49,671 nucleotides of DNA from contig JAIEDA010000002.1 of the NCBI GenBank assembly GCA_029068165.1, positions 1 through 49,671 on the forward strand, in the 5' to 3' direction. Below, piece after piece: positions 26,186-36,917 of the stretch; position 1 is the stretch's first letter; every line of letters starts with the position of its first letter. The notes under the pieces are model-generated. The model was not told the origin of the DNA. It did not search any database and was given only the letters and a program-made list of their open reading frames with translations. This DNA is from Clostridia bacterium. Its GTDB lineage: Bacteria > Bacillota > Clostridia > Christensenellales > UBA3700. Both the position numbers and the translations under genes were made by a program.

Positions 26186-27304
26186 TCTTTTATTTAACAC
26201 CGCTACGCTGCTTACGCTTATTCCTTCTTCTCGACCGACCATACCGAGTCTTTCAGTTGTAGTCGCGCTCAAACTTACTCGGTTTTCGTCAATGCCGATT
26301 ATATCGGCTAGGTTTTGTTGGATTGAGGGTATATACTGGGACAGTTTGGGCTTTTGCGCCATAATGACCGCGCTGATAGATTTTACCGCAAGTCCTTTTG
26401 CTTTTACAAGCTTTAACACTTCTTCAAGGAGCTTTACGCTGCTGATATCTTTATACTTGTCGTCGGTGTCGGGGAAGAGTACGCCTATATCCCGCTCGTG
26501 CATTGACGATAGCAACGCGTCCATTATCGCGTGAATAAGTACGTCGCCGTCGCTGTGAGCGACGAGTCCTTTGTCGTGCGGGATTTTTATTCCGCCGAGT
26601 ATCAAATCCCTGCCGAAGTCAAGCCTGTGCGTATCCCAGCCGTTGCCGATATGCGCGTCGCCGCCGATAGCGTTGTCGCAGTCTTGCTCGGTGGTTATCT
26701 TTACGTTTCTATCGTCGCCCAAAGTAAGATGCGCGCTCTTTCTGATATATTCCTCGTAAAGCGAAGCGTCGTCGGTAAACGCTGAGTTTTTGCCCGCTAA
26801 GTCGTAGGCTTTTTTGATTTCTTGCGTTTTAAAGATTTGGGGAGTTTGTATTCTCACGACTAAAGCTCTATCGATAGGTTTTGAAGTCTCGCCGTCGACT
26901 ATTCGCAGCGAGTCCGTACTTGGGACGTAAAGTACGCTAGAGCCGTACTTTATCGCGTCGCTCATTCCCTCTAGCAAACTTTTTCTCGGCAAGAATGGTC
27001 TTGCGCCGTCGTGAATAATTACGAAGTCGCTGTCTTTGGCTAATTCAAGAGCGTTGGCGACCGATTGCGCGCGAGTAGCTCCGCCTGCGCATAATATCGC
27101 GTTTTCGGGCAAATCTAGCGACTTTATCCAATCGTAGTCTTTTTCGTTGTAGGAGATTATTATTTTAGATATATCGGGGTGGATAAAGATAGAGAGCGTT
27201 TTTTCCAGTACGGTTATTCCGCCTATATCGAGGGCAAGTTTGTTGTAGCCGAGATTGCACCTGCTGCCGCTACCGCCGCAAGCGAGTATTACGTCAAATT
27301 TCAT
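26171..27304 (-). CDS. ispDF: Bifunctional IspD-IspF isoprenoid enzyme
   Basis: Catalyses two steps of the MEP pathway: CDP-methylerythritol formation (IspD) and cyclisation to MEcPP (IspF). Residues 1-215 are the cytidylyltransferase, with a variant nucleotide loop ACGGSGSRCNLGYNKLAL and VIIHDGARPF; residues about 220-377 are IspF, with the zinc-binding GNGWDTHRL and HSDGDVLIHAIMDALL and the ATTTERLGMVGREEGI end. Fusions of this order are known in several bacterial groups, and skip the intermediate IspE step, which must be encoded elsewhere. Its start overlaps rqcP by 11 bases on the - strand. Confidence 0.95.
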   Translation of the reverse strand: MKFDVILACGGSGSRCNLGYNKLALDIGGITVLEKTLSIFIHPDISKIIISYNEKDYDWIKSLDLPENAILCAGGATRAQSVANALELAKDSDFVIIHDGARPFLPRKSLLEGMSDAIKYGSSVLYVPSTDSLRIVDGETSKPIDRALVVRIQTPQIFKTQEIKKAYDLAGKNSAFTDDASLYEEYIRKSAHLTLGDDRNVKITTEQDCDNAIGGDAHIGNGWDTHRLDFGRDLILGGIKIPHDKGLVAHSDGDVLIHAIMDALLSSMHERDIGVLFPDTDDKYKDISSVKLLEEVLKLVKAKGLAVKSISAVIMAQKPKLSQYIPSIQQNLADIIGIDENRVSLSATTTERLGMVGREEGISVSSVAVLNKRLQTV

Positions 27305-27545
27305 CGGTTATGACCTCGTACATATCGCCGCATTCCGTTTTTTTGGCGTTTTCTATCACTTGCAAGATTTTGAAAGAGAACTGCTTGTCGCCAAAAAAAA
27401 GCGTGACCTCGTCGCCGACTTTCACTTGCGTTCCAGCCTTTGCCGCCCTCCCGTTTATTTGAACTCTACCGCTGTCGCACGCCTCGTTGGCGACCGTTCG
27501 GCGCTTTATTATCCTCGATACCTTGAGAAATTTATCTAATCTCAT
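27294..27545 (-). CDS. rqcP: S4-domain RNA-binding protein RqcP
   Basis: An 83-residue protein consisting of one S4 domain, MRLDKFLKVSRIIKRRTVANEAC with GRVQINGRAAKAGTQVKVGD. The family (YabO/HslR/RqcP) binds 50S subunits with peptidyl-tRNA; in Bacillus RqcP works with RqcH in alanine tailing of stalled chains. The ribosome site AAGGAGAG is well placed eight bases before the ATG. It heads a short - strand operon with ispDF, diverging from rpoB. RqcH is not in this window, so the quality-control role is taken from the family. Confidence 0.9.
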   Translation of the reverse strand: MRLDKFLKVSRIIKRRTVANEACDSGRVQINGRAAKAGTQVKVGDEVTLFFGDKQFSFKILQVIENAKKTECGDMYEVITDEI

Positions 27546-27862
27546 ATTCGCTCTCCTTATTATAATATATATAACGTATATATTTATATATTAAATATTA
27601 TATCAAATATTTATATTTATTACAATATTAATATCGCATATTTTCCGCTTTATAAAAGATTGTAAAAAAACAAAAATTGCTGATATATTATAAAAAGTTC
27701 CATATATGTTATAAAAAGTTTTACAAAATCGATATAACCGCTACGGAAATTTGCAAGCGGCTTTGGAAAAGGTGGCAAAGACGAACGTTTGAAAATTAAA
27801 AACGGCGTGCGTAATATTCTTATTATAAATATTAAATTTTATAAAATTTTATAAATTTTTCG
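27546..27862. other. AT-rich divergent intergenic region between rqcP and rpoB
   Basis: No gene. The rqcP side (27546-27660) is almost pure A/T and must hold the rqcP promoter, but several overlapping TATAAT-like boxes stop me choosing one. At 27685-27699 and 27706-27720 a 15-base unit ending TTATAAAAAGTT recurs with one mismatch and a 21-base period. From about 27830 repeated ATTTTATAAA tracts sit directly upstream of the rpoB -35 box, like an UP element. Confidence 0.6.
27685..27720 (+). repeat. Direct repeat with 21-base period
   Basis: ATATTATAAAAAGTT (27685-27699) and ATGTTATAAAAAGTT (27706-27720) match at 14 of 15 bases. The 21-base period puts both on the same face of the helix, as for a tandem protein-binding site, but the A/T richness of the area makes a chance origin possible. 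Confidence 0.5.
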
Positions 27863-27891
27863 TTGACAACGATTGCGCGTTTTGTTATAAT
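27863..27891 (+). promoter_or_regulatory. rpoBC promoter
   Basis: A consensus promoter: TTGACA at 27863-27868, 17-bp spacer, TATAAT at 27886-27891 with TG one base before (extended -10). Transcription would start near 27898, giving a leader of about 109 bases. The leader has a bulged stem at about 27954-27982 (ATAG-GAAA / TTTCTAT). Confidence 0.9.
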
Positions 27892-28006
27892 CTACAATTG
27901 TATGATTATGTAAAATGCCTGATTAGCCCGTTTTGACGGCAATAACGTCGTTAATAGGGAAAATAGCGTTGCATCTTTCTATGAAATTTTTTAAGGAGGG
28001 TAAGAT

Positions 28007-31000
28007 ATGCCTCAAAGAACTCATACAGTCAAATACGGCAACACGGAACGCGAGTGTTTCTCCAAAATTCACGAGCCGTTGGAAATTCCGTATTTGATCG
28101 AACTACAAAAAGAATCTTACAAGCAATTTATCACTACCGGAATACAGGAAGTTTTGGACGACTTCTCGCCGGTTTGCGATAGAGGCGGAAGATTTGAATT
28201 GCATTACCTCGGTTTTAGACTTGACGACGAAGTCAAGTATTCGATCAAGGAATGTAAAGACCGTGATACGACCTACGCAAGAGCGCTCCGCGTAAAGGTT
28301 AGGCTCGTACGCAAGACCACGGGTGAAATTACCGAAGAAGAAGTGTTTATGGGCGATATGCCTATTATCACCGACAACGGTTCTTTCATTATCAACGGCG
28401 CCGAAAGAGTTATCGTCAGCCAGTTGGTAAGGTCGCCCGGAGTTTACAGCGTTAGCACGGTGGACAAGTCGGGTGTCGAAAGATACGAAACCACGATTAT
28501 GCCGAACAGGGGAGCTTGGCTTGAATTTAAGCAGGACGCCAACGGTATTTTGTGGGTAAACGTAGACCGCAACCGCAAAGTTGCCGCAACCGTTTTGTTG
28601 CGTTCGCTCGGCTTGAGTAGTGATGAGGAAATCTTTGAAGTATTCGGAAAAGAAGAAATACTCTTAAATACCGTCGCTAAGGACGGTACGAAGAGCACCG
28701 AGGACGCGAGAATAGAGTTGTATAAGAGATTGCGTCCGGGTGAAATCCCTTCGCAAGAGGGTATCGCTCAGCTTATCGAATCGACTTTCTACGACGATAG
28801 AAAATACAATATGATGAGAGTGGGCAGGTACAAGGTCAATAAGAAGCTTTGTCTTGCTACTAGAATCGAAGGTCAAACGCTCGCTAGAGACGTAGTCAAC
28901 GAAGAAACGGGCGAAGTTATGGCTTCCGCAGGCGAAGTTGTGGATATACAAACTGCTACCGCTATTCAAAACGCGGGTATCAACGTAGTTTATCTTGCAA
29001 AGAAGGACGGCGGCGAGTTCAAACTTATGGGCAACCACACCGTAGATTTGGGAGCTTTTGTCGACTGCGATCCTAAGGATTTGGGTATTTTGGAGAAAGT
29101 TTACTATCCGTCGCTTAAAAAGCTGATGGAAGAATATCCCGATATGCAAGAACTTAAGAAAGCTATCGCTCTTCCCGAGAATAGGGATAAACTCGTAATC
29201 AAGTGCGTTACCAACGACGATATTTTCGCTTCGGTAAACTACAATCTCGGCTTGTCCGCAGGTTTCGGCGAGAAGGACAATATCGACCACTTGGCAAATA
29301 GAAGAATCCGTTCGGTCGGCGAGTTGTTGCAAAACCAATTTAGAATCGGTCTTACGAGATTGGACAGGGGCATCAAGGAGAAGATGCTTGTCACACAAGA
29401 CGAGGGCGAGTTTAAGGCTCAAACCTTTATCAACATCAAGCCTGTTACCGCGGTAATTAAGGAGTTCTTCTGCTCCTCGCAGCTATCGCAGTTTATGGAC
29501 CATCACAACCCGATTGCCGAGCTTACTCACAAGCGTAAACTTTCGGCTTTGGGACCGGGCGGTCTAAATAGAGAAAGGGCTTCTTTCGAAGTGCGCGACA
29601 TACACCATACTCACTACGGTCGTATGTGTCCTATCGAAACGCCTGAAGGTCAAAACATCGGTCTTATATCCTCTTTGGCTACTTACGCAAAAGTAAACGA
29701 GTACGGATTTATCGAAGCTCCTTATCGCAAGGTTGATAAGGAAAAGGGTATCGTTACCGACGAAGTAGTTTACTTGCAAGCCGACGAAGAGGATAAGTAT
29801 ATCGTAGCTCAAGCAAACGCCCAACTCAACGAAGACGGTTCGTTTGCAACTGCGCGCGTAACCTGCCGCTATAGAGATGATATTCGCGAGTTCGACGCAA
29901 ACAAAGTCGACTATATGGACGTATCGCCTAAGCAGCTCGTTTCGGTTGCCGCGGCTCTTATCCCGTTCCTCGAGAACGACGATACCGCCCGCGCGCTGAT
30001 GGGCTCAAACATGCAACGTCAGGCAGTTCCGCTCCTAAGACCCGAAGCTCCGCTTATCGGTACGGGTATCGAGCACAAGATAGCTTACGACTCGGGCGTT
30101 ATGGTAATCGCCCGCAACGACGGTTACGTAGAGAATTTGTCATCTAGCGAAATCACCGTAAGATGCGACGATACGAGTTTGGATACTTATACGTTGCAAA
30201 AATTCGAAAGGTCCAACGCAGGTACTTGTATCATTCAAAAGCCTATCGTAAAGAAAGGCGACAGGGTATTGAAAGGTATGGTACTCGCCGACGGTCCGTC
30301 GACTTACAACGGAGAGCTTTCCTTGGGTAGAAACATCCTCATAGGCTATATGTCTTGGGAAGGTTACAACTATGAGGACGCTATACTTATCAACGAAGAT
30401 TTGGTTAAAGACGACGTATTCACGTCTATCCATATTGAAGAATACGAAATCGAGAGCAGGGATACCAAGCTTGGCGAAGAACAAATCACGAGAGATATTC
30501 CAAACCTCGGCGACGACGCGCTCAAGTATCTTGACGAGGACGGTATTATTATCCCAGGCGCGGAAGTTCACAGCGGAGATATTCTCGTAGGTAGAGTTAC
30601 GCCTAAGGGCGAAACCGAACTCACCCCCGAAGAGAGATTGCTAAGAGCTATCTTCGGCGAGAAGTCGAGAGAAGTAAGAGATACGTCTTTGAGATTGCCT
30701 CACGGTCAGTCGGGTATCGTAGTAGACGTAAAGGTATTCACAAAGGAAAACAGCAAAGAGCTGTCGCCCGGCGTAAGCAAGTTGGTTAGAGTTTACATTG
30801 CTCAAAAGCGTAAGATAGGCGTCGGCGATAAGATGTCGGGTCGTCACGGTAACAAGGGCGTTGTATCGAGAGTTCTTCCGCGTGAAGATATGCCGTTTAT
30901 GCCTGACGGTACTCCGCTTCAAATCGTGCTCAACCCGTTGGGCGTGCCTTCGCGTATGAATATCGGTCAGGTGCTCGAAGTTCACTTGGGCTTGGTTGCT

Positions 31001-31717
31001 AAGGCTTGCGGTTGGAATATTTCCACTCCCGTATTCGACGGAGCTACGGAAGCTGACATCAAGCAGTTGCTCAAAGAAAACGGCTTGCCCGAAAACGGTA
31101 AGATTGAGCTCTACGACGGAAGAACGGGCGAGAAGTTCGAAAACCCCGTCACCGTCGGCTATATGTATATGCTCAAACTTTGTCACTTGGTTGACGAGAA
31201 AATCCACGCTAGATCTACCGGCCCGTACAGCTTAGTCACTCAACAGCCTCTCGGCGGTAAAGCACAGTTCGGCGGACAAAGATTCGGCGAAATGGAAGTT
31301 TGGGCGCTCGAAGCTTACGGCGCTGCGAATATATTGCAAGAAATACTCACGGTCAAGTCGGACGACGTGGTCGGAAGAGTAAAGACCTACGAATCTATCG
31401 TAAAGGGCGCGCCTATTACCGAACCCGGTACGCCTGAATCTTTCAAGGTATTGATTAAAGAGTTCCAAGCTCTCGGTCTTGACGTCAACGTCCTCAACGA
31501 GAACAAGGAAGAAATCGGCTTGAGAGAAATGGTAGACGACGATATGGAATATTACGAAGAGAAAGAAACGACTCCCGATAAAGAAGTCGACATATTCGAT
31601 CTCGGCAGTGACGATGACATATTCAGCTTTGGCGATACCAATCCTTTTGCGGATGACGTAGACGACAAAGACGACGAAAGTATCTTCGACAATATGTTCG
31701 AAGACGACGAAAATTAA
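28007..31717 (+). CDS. rpoB: RNA polymerase beta subunit
   Basis: Core catalytic subunit of RNA polymerase, 1236 residues, with all expected blocks. The rifampicin-binding region reads [21 protein letters not shown] then [20 protein letters not shown]; the positions most often changed in resistant mutants (the Asp of FMD, the His of THKR and the Ser of LSALG) are unaltered, so a rifampicin-sensitive form is expected. The C-terminus ([23 protein letters not shown]) is intact and followed by a long acidic tail of about 90 residues rich in Asp and Glu. AAGGAGGG lies seven bases before the ATG. It is co-transcribed with rpoC, 11 bases on. The leader shows no L10-type binding fold because rplJL is not here. 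Confidence 0.99.
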   Translation: MPQRTHTVKYGNTERECFSKIHEPLEIPYLIELQKESYKQFITTGIQEVLDDFSPVCDRGGRFELHYLGFRLDDEVKYSIKECKDRDTTYARALRVKVRLVRKTTGEITEEEVFMGDMPIITDNGSFIINGAERVIVSQLVRSPGVYSVSTVDKSGVERYETTIMPNRGAWLEFKQDANGILWVNVDRNRKVAATVLLRSLGLSSDEEIFEVFGKEEILLNTVAKDGTKSTEDARIELYKRLRPGEIPSQEGIAQLIESTFYDDRKYNMMRVGRYKVNKKLCLATRIEGQTLARDVVNEETGEVMASAGEVVDIQTATAIQNAGINVVYLAKKDGGEFKLMGNHTVDLGAFVDCDPKDLGILEKVYYPSLKKLMEEYPDMQELKKAIALPENRDKLVIKCVTNDDIFASVNYNLGLSAGFGEKDNIDHLANRRIRSVGELLQNQFRIGLTRLDRGIKEKMLVTQDEGEFKAQTFINIKPVTAVIKEFFCSSQLSQFMDHHNPIAELTHKRKLSALGPGGLNRERASFEVRDIHHTHYGRMCPIETPEGQNIGLISSLATYAKVNEYGFIEAPYRKVDKEKGIVTDEVVYLQADEEDKYIVAQANAQLNEDGSFATARVTCRYRDDIREFDANKVDYMDVSPKQLVSVAAALIPFLENDDTARALMGSNMQRQAVPLLRPEAPLIGTGIEHKIAYDSGVMVIARNDGYVENLSSSEITVRCDDTSLDTYTLQKFERSNAGTCIIQKPIVKKGDRVLKGMVLADGPSTYNGELSLGRNILIGYMSWEGYNYEDAILINEDLVKDDVFTSIHIEEYEIESRDTKLGEEQITRDIPNLGDDALKYLDEDGIIIPGAEVHSGDILVGRVTPKGETELTPEERLLRAIFGEKSREVRDTSLRLPHGQSGIVVDVKVFTKENSKELSPGVSKLVRVYIAQKRKIGVGDKMSGRHGNKGVVSRVLPREDMPFMPDGTPLQIVLNPLGVPSRMNIGQVLEVHLGLVAKACGWNISTPVFDGATEADIKQLLKENGLPENGKIELYDGRTGEKFENPVTVGYMYMLKLCHLVDEKIHARSTGPYSLVTQQPLGGKAQFGGQRFGEMEVWALEAYGAANILQEILTVKSDDVVGRVKTYESIVKGAPITEPGTPESFKVLIKEFQALGLDVNVLNENKEEIGLREMVDDDMEYYEEKETTPDKEVDIFDLGSDDDIFSFGDTNPFADDVDDKDDESIFDNMFEDDEN

Positions 31718-31728
31718 GGAGGTGCGGT

Positions 31729-34700
31729 ATGTCGGAAGTAAATAATTTTGATTCAATAAGAATAGGCGTTGCCTCTCCTGAAAAGATCAGATCTTGGTCG
31801 CACGGCGAAGTTTTGAAGCCCGAAACTATCAACTACAGGACTCAAAAACCCGAGAAAGACGGTTTGTTTTGCGAGAAGATTTTCGGACCTACCAAGGATT
31901 GGGAGTGCCATTGCGGTAAGTATAAACGTATTAGATATAAAGGCGTTATTTGCGACAAGTGCGGCGTAGAAGTTACGAAAGCAAAAGTTAGAAGAGAGAG
32001 AATGGGACATATCGAGCTCGCTGCTCCCGTATCCCATATTTGGTACTACAAGGGCGTTCCGTCTAGAATTAGCGTAGTGCTCGACCTTTCTCCGAAAGAC
32101 GTGGATTTGGTACTTTATTTCAATAAATATATAGTTCTCGACCCAGGTAACACTGACCTCAACTACAAAGAGGTAATCGAGGATAAAGAACTTGCGGACG
32201 TACAGGCAAGATTTAAGGATAATCTCGGCTCGTTTAGAGTAGGTATGGGAGCGGAAGCAATCAAAGAATTGCTCGCCAATATCGACTTGGAAAAGGAAGC
32301 TGCTCAACTCAAAGAGATAGTCGCTCTTAGCGGAGATAAGACCAACAGCCAAAGAAGAATTAAGGCGGTAAAACGTCTTGACATCATCGAGGCGTTTAGA
32401 GTAAGCGGCAATAGACCCGAATGGATGGTTTTGGACGTATTGCCCGTACTTCCTCCCGAATTAAGACCTATGGTTCCGCTCGACGGCGGTAGATATGCCG
32501 CGTCTGACCTCAACGATTTGTATCGTCGCGTTATCAATAGAAACAACAGGCTTAAAAAGCTTATGGAGTTCGGCGCTCCTGATATCATCGTAAGGAACGA
32601 AAAGAGAATGTTGCAAGAAGCCGTTGACGCTTTGATAGACAACGGTAGGAGAGGCAAGGCAGTAACTGGTCCCGGCAATAGAGAACTCAAGTCTTTGACG
32701 GCGCTCCTCAAAGGTAAACAAGGTCGTTTCCGTCAAAACCTTTTGGGTAAGCGCGTAGACTATTCAGGTCGTTCGGTTATCGTCGTAGGTCCGGAACTTA
32801 AGATGTACCAATGCGGTATTCCTAAGGAAATGGCTATCGAACTTTTCAAGCCGTTCGTTATGAAGAAGCTCGTTGAGAGAGGAACTTGCCTCAATATCAA
32901 GAGCGCAAAGAGAGTTATTGAAAGAGCTCAAGACGACGTAGTATGGGATATCCTCGAAGAGGTAATCAAAGATCATCCGGTACTCCTCAACCGCGCTCCG
33001 TCTTTGCATAGACTTTCTATTCAAGCGTTTGAACCGGTGCTCGTTGAAGGTAGAGCTATCAAGTTGCACCCGCTCGTTTGTAGCGCGTTCAACGCCGACT
33101 TCGACGGCGACCAAATGGCAGTGCACGTACCGCTCTCGATAGAAGCTAGAACGGAAGCAAGATTCTTGATGCTTTCTACCAACAATATTCTCAAGCTGAG
33201 CGACGGTAAGCCGGTAGTATCGCCTACGCAGGATATGGTTATAGGTTCGTACTATATGACGATGGAAAGAGAGGGCGGACTTGGAGAAGGCAAGGTATTC
33301 CGTAACCCCGAAGAGGCTAAGATGGCTTATCAACAGGGTCTTATCAGCTTGCAGTCTAAGGTATTTATAAGAGTACAAAAGGAAATTGACGGAAAAGTTT
33401 ATTCCAAGAGATTGCATACTACTATCGGTAGAGTTATATTCAACGAGGCAATTCCGCAAGACTTGCACTTCGTACCGAGAAATACTCCCGAAGAGCAACT
33501 CGATCTCGAAGTAGACTTCAGGGTCGGCAAGAAAGAGCTGTCTAGAATAGTAGACGCTTGCTTCAAGTATAAGGGCGCAACCGAAACTTCTATCATTCTC
33601 GATAGAATCAAGGCGCAAGGTTACAAGTATTCTACCGTAGGCGCGATTACCGCGAGCGTATTCGATATGCACGTGCCGCCTATGAAGAAAGAAATCATCG
33701 CTCACGCTGAAAACGACGTCGTAATTATCGAAAAGCAGTTTAAGAAAGGACGTCTTAGCGAAGACGATAGATATAAGCAAACTATCAACGTATGGCAAAA
33801 GGCAATCGCCGACATCAACGTGGAACTCAAGAAAGGACTTGACGAGTTCAACCCGATTTGGATGATGGCAAACTCCGGAGCCCGTGGTAGTATGACGCAG
33901 ATTTCGCAGCTTTGCGGTATGAAAGGTCTAGTCGCTGACCCGTCGGGTCGTACTATCGAATTGCCGATAAAAGCTTCGCTCCGTGAAGGCTTGTCGGTAC
34001 TTGAGTACTTCATTTCTTCGCACGGCGGTCGTAAAGGTATGGCGGATACGGCTCTTAAGACGGCTGACTCCGGTTATTTGACCCGTCGTCTAGTAGACGT
34101 ATCTCAAGACGTAATCGTCAATGAAGTAGATTGCGGCGACAATAGAGGCGTTACAATCGAACTCGAAGGCGACAACGTCAAAGACTTTATCGAGCGTATC
34201 GACGGTAGATTCGTTATGGAAGATATCGTTGACGAACACGGCAACTCCATAATCGAAAAAGATACGATGGCTACGCCGGAACAAGCTAAGGCTATTGCCG
34301 AAGCTGGCGTTAAGAAAGTTAAGATTAGAAGCGTGCTTATGTGTAAATCGCCTCATGGCGTTTGCGCTAGGTGCTACGGAAAGAATATGGCTTCGGGCAA
34401 CTCCGTAAAACTCGGCGAAGCCGTAGGTATCATTGCCGCTCAGTCTATCGGCGAACCCGGTACGCAGTTGACGATGAGAACCTTCCACACCGGCGGTGTC
34501 GCTCTTTCGGGCGATATTACCAACGGTCTACCTAGAGTAGAAGAATTGTTTGAAGCAAGACGTCCTAAGGGTCAGGCTCTCGTCGCCGATATTGCGGGCG
34601 AGGTTTCGCTTGACAACAATAAGAGAGTGCTTACCATCACTTCTCCTAAGGGCGATAAGGTCGACTACAAACTTATATTCGGTCAAAAGCTCAAGGTTGA

Positions 34701-35301
34701 GGACGGTCAAACCGTCGCCGCCGGCGACGTCTTGACGCAAGGCAGCATCTATCCGCAGGATATCTTGAGGACTAAGGGCGTAAGAGGCGTTCAAGACTAT
34801 ATCATTAAAGAAGTCAAGATACCGTACGCAAGCGCCGGCGTTGACATCAACGAAAAGCATATTGAAATCGTTGTAAGGCAAATGCTTAGAAAGGTTAAGA
34901 TTGAAAACCAAGGCGATACCTCTATGATGCCGGGCGAGTACGTGGACATCTTCGCGTACGAAGCTGAAAACGAGAAGATTATCGAAAACGGCGGTCGTCC
35001 CGCTACCGCAAAGAGAACTTTGCTCGGTATAACCAAGGCGGCTCTCGCAACCGAATCTTTCCTCTCGGCGGCTTCCTTCCAAGAAACTGCAAAGGTACTT
35101 ACCGAAGCGGCTATCAAGAATAAAGTCGACCACCTTGTTGGACTTAAGGAGAACGTCATTCTCGGTAAACTTATCCCTGCAGGTACGGGTATGAAGCGCT
35201 ATCGCAACATCGTATCGCTTCCTGCCGCTAGCGTAGAAAGCAGGATAGTCGAAGAGAGTCTTTCCGACAAGTTCGCTTTAGAGGACGATATCGAAGATTA
35301 A
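31729..35301 (+). CDS. rpoC: RNA polymerase beta-prime subunit
   Basis: Largest catalytic subunit, 1190 residues, close to other Bacillota. The zinc site [20 protein letters not shown] lies near the N-terminus, the catalytic magnesium loop is [14 protein letters not shown], the bridge helix and trigger loop regions ([20 protein letters not shown] and [11 protein letters not shown]) are conserved, and a second cysteine cluster ([14 protein letters not shown]) is present. AAGGAGGTG overlaps the rpoB stop, giving tight coupling. There is no large insert. A long perfect hairpin lies directly after the stop, and the metK riboswitch about 50 bases later. Confidence 0.99.
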   Translation: MSEVNNFDSIRIGVASPEKIRSWSHGEVLKPETINYRTQKPEKDGLFCEKIFGPTKDWECHCGKYKRIRYKGVICDKCGVEVTKAKVRRERMGHIELAAPVSHIWYYKGVPSRISVVLDLSPKDVDLVLYFNKYIVLDPGNTDLNYKEVIEDKELADVQARFKDNLGSFRVGMGAEAIKELLANIDLEKEAAQLKEIVALSGDKTNSQRRIKAVKRLDIIEAFRVSGNRPEWMVLDVLPVLPPELRPMVPLDGGRYAASDLNDLYRRVINRNNRLKKLMEFGAPDIIVRNEKRMLQEAVDALIDNGRRGKAVTGPGNRELKSLTALLKGKQGRFRQNLLGKRVDYSGRSVIVVGPELKMYQCGIPKEMAIELFKPFVMKKLVERGTCLNIKSAKRVIERAQDDVVWDILEEVIKDHPVLLNRAPSLHRLSIQAFEPVLVEGRAIKLHPLVCSAFNADFDGDQMAVHVPLSIEARTEARFLMLSTNNILKLSDGKPVVSPTQDMVIGSYYMTMEREGGLGEGKVFRNPEEAKMAYQQGLISLQSKVFIRVQKEIDGKVYSKRLHTTIGRVIFNEAIPQDLHFVPRNTPEEQLDLEVDFRVGKKELSRIVDACFKYKGATETSIILDRIKAQGYKYSTVGAITASVFDMHVPPMKKEIIAHAENDVVIIEKQFKKGRLSEDDRYKQTINVWQKAIADINVELKKGLDEFNPIWMMANSGARGSMTQISQLCGMKGLVADPSGRTIELPIKASLREGLSVLEYFISSHGGRKGMADTALKTADSGYLTRRLVDVSQDVIVNEVDCGDNRGVTIELEGDNVKDFIERIDGRFVMEDIVDEHGNSIIEKDTMATPEQAKAIAEAGVKKVKIRSVLMCKSPHGVCARCYGKNMASGNSVKLGEAVGIIAAQSIGEPGTQLTMRTFHTGGVALSGDITNGLPRVEELFEARRPKGQALVADIAGEVSLDNNKRVLTITSPKGDKVDYKLIFGQKLKVEDGQTVAAGDVLTQGSIYPQDILRTKGVRGVQDYIIKEVKIPYASAGVDINEKHIEIVVRQMLRKVKIENQGDTSMMPGEYVDIFAYEAENEKIIENGGRPATAKRTLLGITKAALATESFLSAASFQETAKVLTEAAIKNKVDHLVGLKENVILGKLIPAGTGMKRYRNIVSLPAASVESRIVEESLSDKFALEDDIED

Positions 35302-35307
35302 AACTTT

Positions 35308-35337
35308 CTCGGACGGATAATAGAAAGTCCGTCCGAG
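35308..35337 (+). terminator. Hairpin after rpoC, without a U-tract
   Basis: A perfect 10-bp stem CTCGGACGGA (35308-35317) / TCCGTCCGAG (35328-35337) with a ten-base loop begins seven bases after the rpoC stop. No run of T follows, so it may be a weak terminator, a 3'-end stabiliser or a processing site. An alternative pairing ACTTTC / GAAAGT competes with it. Confidence 0.6.
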
Positions 35338-35351
35338 GTAAAAACTTAATA

Positions 35352-35482
35352 TTTATTCTATAGAGAGTGTGGGAGTGACGGACACTGTGAACACACAGCA
35401 ACCTCTTGTAAGGTGCTAAATTCCGCAAGTATACTTGATAGATAGAATGTAGAAGTCACTATCTCGTATAGTGACTTTTTTA
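35352..35482 (+). ncRNA. SAM-I (S-box) riboswitch controlling metK
   Basis: The aptamer has the S-box core: ATTCTAT (35355-35361) pairs with ATAGAAT (35442-35448) as P1, and the conserved GAACACACAGCAACC and AAGGTGCTAAATTCC blocks are present. The expression platform is readable: terminator stem AAGTCACTAT (35453-35462) / ATAGTGACTT (35468-35477) followed by T, and an antiterminator AGATAG (35440-35445) with CTATCT (35459-35464) that competes with both P1 and the terminator. SAM binding would therefore favour termination, giving feedback on SAM synthetase. Confidence 0.93.
35453..35482 (+). terminator. Riboswitch-controlled terminator before metK
   Basis: A 10-bp stem with loop CTCGT and a following T-run, the off-state structure of the SAM riboswitch. 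Its left arm is shared with the antiterminator. Confidence 0.9.
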
Positions 35483-35504
35483 TTTCCAAAGAAAAGGAGC
35501 TAAT

Positions 35505-36695
35505 ATGATAAAAAGATTATTTACAAGCGAAAGCGTCACTGAAGGACATCCCGATAAATTGTGCGACAAGATTTCCGACAGTATACTTGACGCGCTTCTC
35601 GAGCAAGACCCCAATAGCAGGGTTGCGTGCGAAACTTGCGCGAATACAGGTTTTATACTCGTAATGGGCGAGATAACTTCCAACGCTAACGTGGATTATG
35701 AAAGCGTCGTAAGAAAAGCCGCGCTCGAGATAGGCTATGACAGCGAGGATAAGGGACTTGACGCGAATACTTGTCAAGTTTTGATAAAACTCGATAAGCA
35801 ATCCTCGGATATAGCAATGGGCGTGGACAGCTCGCTTGAAAACAAAGAAAGGCGCGGAGATAAATACGATTTGATAGGCGCGGGCGATCAAGGTATGATG
35901 TTTGGTTATGCGTGCAACGAAACGCCTACGCTTATGCCTATGCCTATATACCTAGCGCATAAGTTGACTGCAAAACTAACCGAGCTTAGAAAGTCGGGCG
36001 AACTGAACTACCTAAGACCCGACGGCAAAGCTCAAGTATCCGTTGAGTACGTAGACGACAAGGTCAGCAGGATAGAGGCAATCGTACTTTCAACTCAACA
36101 TAGCGAAAGCGTGGACAACGATACGCTAAGAAACGATATCAAAAAGTACGTCATAGACGCAGTTATTCCCGACGGTCTTATCGATAAGGATACCAAGATA
36201 TTTATAAATCCCACTGGAAGGTTCGTAATCGGCGGACCGCAGGGCGACAGCGGACTTACGGGAAGAAAGATAATCGTCGATACTTACGGCGGCTACTGTC
36301 CTCACGGCGGCGGTGCGTTCTCGGGAAAGGATAGCACCAAAGTGGATAGGTCGGCTTGCTATATGGCTAGATACGTGTGCAAGAATATCGTTGCAAGCGG
36401 TATCGCCGAGAGATGTCAGCTTGACGTCGCGTACGCTATCGGTGTTGCAAAACCTGTGTCAATCAACGTAAATACCTTTGGAACAAGCAAATTGAACAAT
36501 GTTCAAATCGCAAAAATAGTGGAGAAAGTCTTTGATTTAAGACCTTTGGCGATAATCGAGCAGTTGCAACTTAGAAAGCCGCAGTTTGCAAAAACGAGCA
36601 ATTACGGTCATTTTGGTAGGGAAGATCAAGGATTTAAGTGGGAGATTTGCGACAAAGCCGACGAAATCGCCCGCATAGCCGCTACTATGGCGTGA
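35505..36695 (+). CDS. metK: S-adenosylmethionine synthetase
   Basis: Makes SAM from methionine and ATP, with triphosphate hydrolysis, as a homotetramer. Family blocks in order: [19 protein letters not shown] (ATP and magnesium), [12 protein letters not shown], and the C-terminal signature [16 protein letters not shown]. The 396 residues are full length. A ribosome site AAAGGAG lies eight bases before the ATG. Expression is under the SAM-I riboswitch just upstream. The segment coding KLNNVQ near the 3' end (about 36490-36505) recurs as DNA 235 bases further on in the following gap. Confidence 0.98.
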   Translation: MIKRLFTSESVTEGHPDKLCDKISDSILDALLEQDPNSRVACETCANTGFILVMGEITSNANVDYESVVRKAALEIGYDSEDKGLDANTCQVLIKLDKQSSDIAMGVDSSLENKERRGDKYDLIGAGDQGMMFGYACNETPTLMPMPIYLAHKLTAKLTELRKSGELNYLRPDGKAQVSVEYVDDKVSRIEAIVLSTQHSESVDNDTLRNDIKKYVIDAVIPDGLIDKDTKIFINPTGRFVIGGPQGDSGLTGRKIIVDTYGGYCPHGGGAFSGKDSTKVDRSACYMARYVCKNIVASGIAERCQLDVAYAIGVAKPVSINVNTFGTSKLNNVQIAKIVEKVFDLRPLAIIEQLQLRKPQFAKTSNYGHFGREDQGFKWEICDKADEIARIAATMA

Positions 36696-36917
36696 TTTGA
36701 AAAGCGTTTAGGATAAGATTATCAAACTGAACAATGTTCAATCGCTAAAAATATCAGGCGGGTGTCGATTATGCGACTTTAGCAAGACTTTTTAGCGGCG
36801 ACTGTGCAAAAAGGATATAAAGCTTATTAAGCAAAGCAATACGAAAGAGAAAAGTCTAGGAAGGTTTATTTCCAAAGGATATAGGGAGAAAAAGGCAATT
36901 AATTAACGGAGAAGAGA
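36696..36917. other. Gap between metK and recD2 with a metK-derived fragment and an inverted repeat
   Basis: No gene. About 31 bases from 36723 nearly repeat a piece of metK (36488-36518), including the palindrome TGAACAATGTTCA. At 36743-36751 and 36789-36797 CGCTAAAAA and TTTTTAGCG form a perfect 9-bp inverted repeat enclosing a smaller stem (GTCG / CGAC), without a T-run. No clear promoter is seen; recD2 has GGAG before its ATG. Confidence 0.55.

Noticed and set aside
32764..33798. A 344-residue - strand frame opposite rpoC
   Set aside because: Shadow of a conserved gene; composition rich in Arg, Ser and Tyr as usual for antisense frames here.
36728..36740. TGAACAATGTTCA as a LexA box
   Set aside because: The clostridial/Bacillus LexA box has GAAC-N4-GTTC; here the spacer is three bases and one copy lies inside metK.
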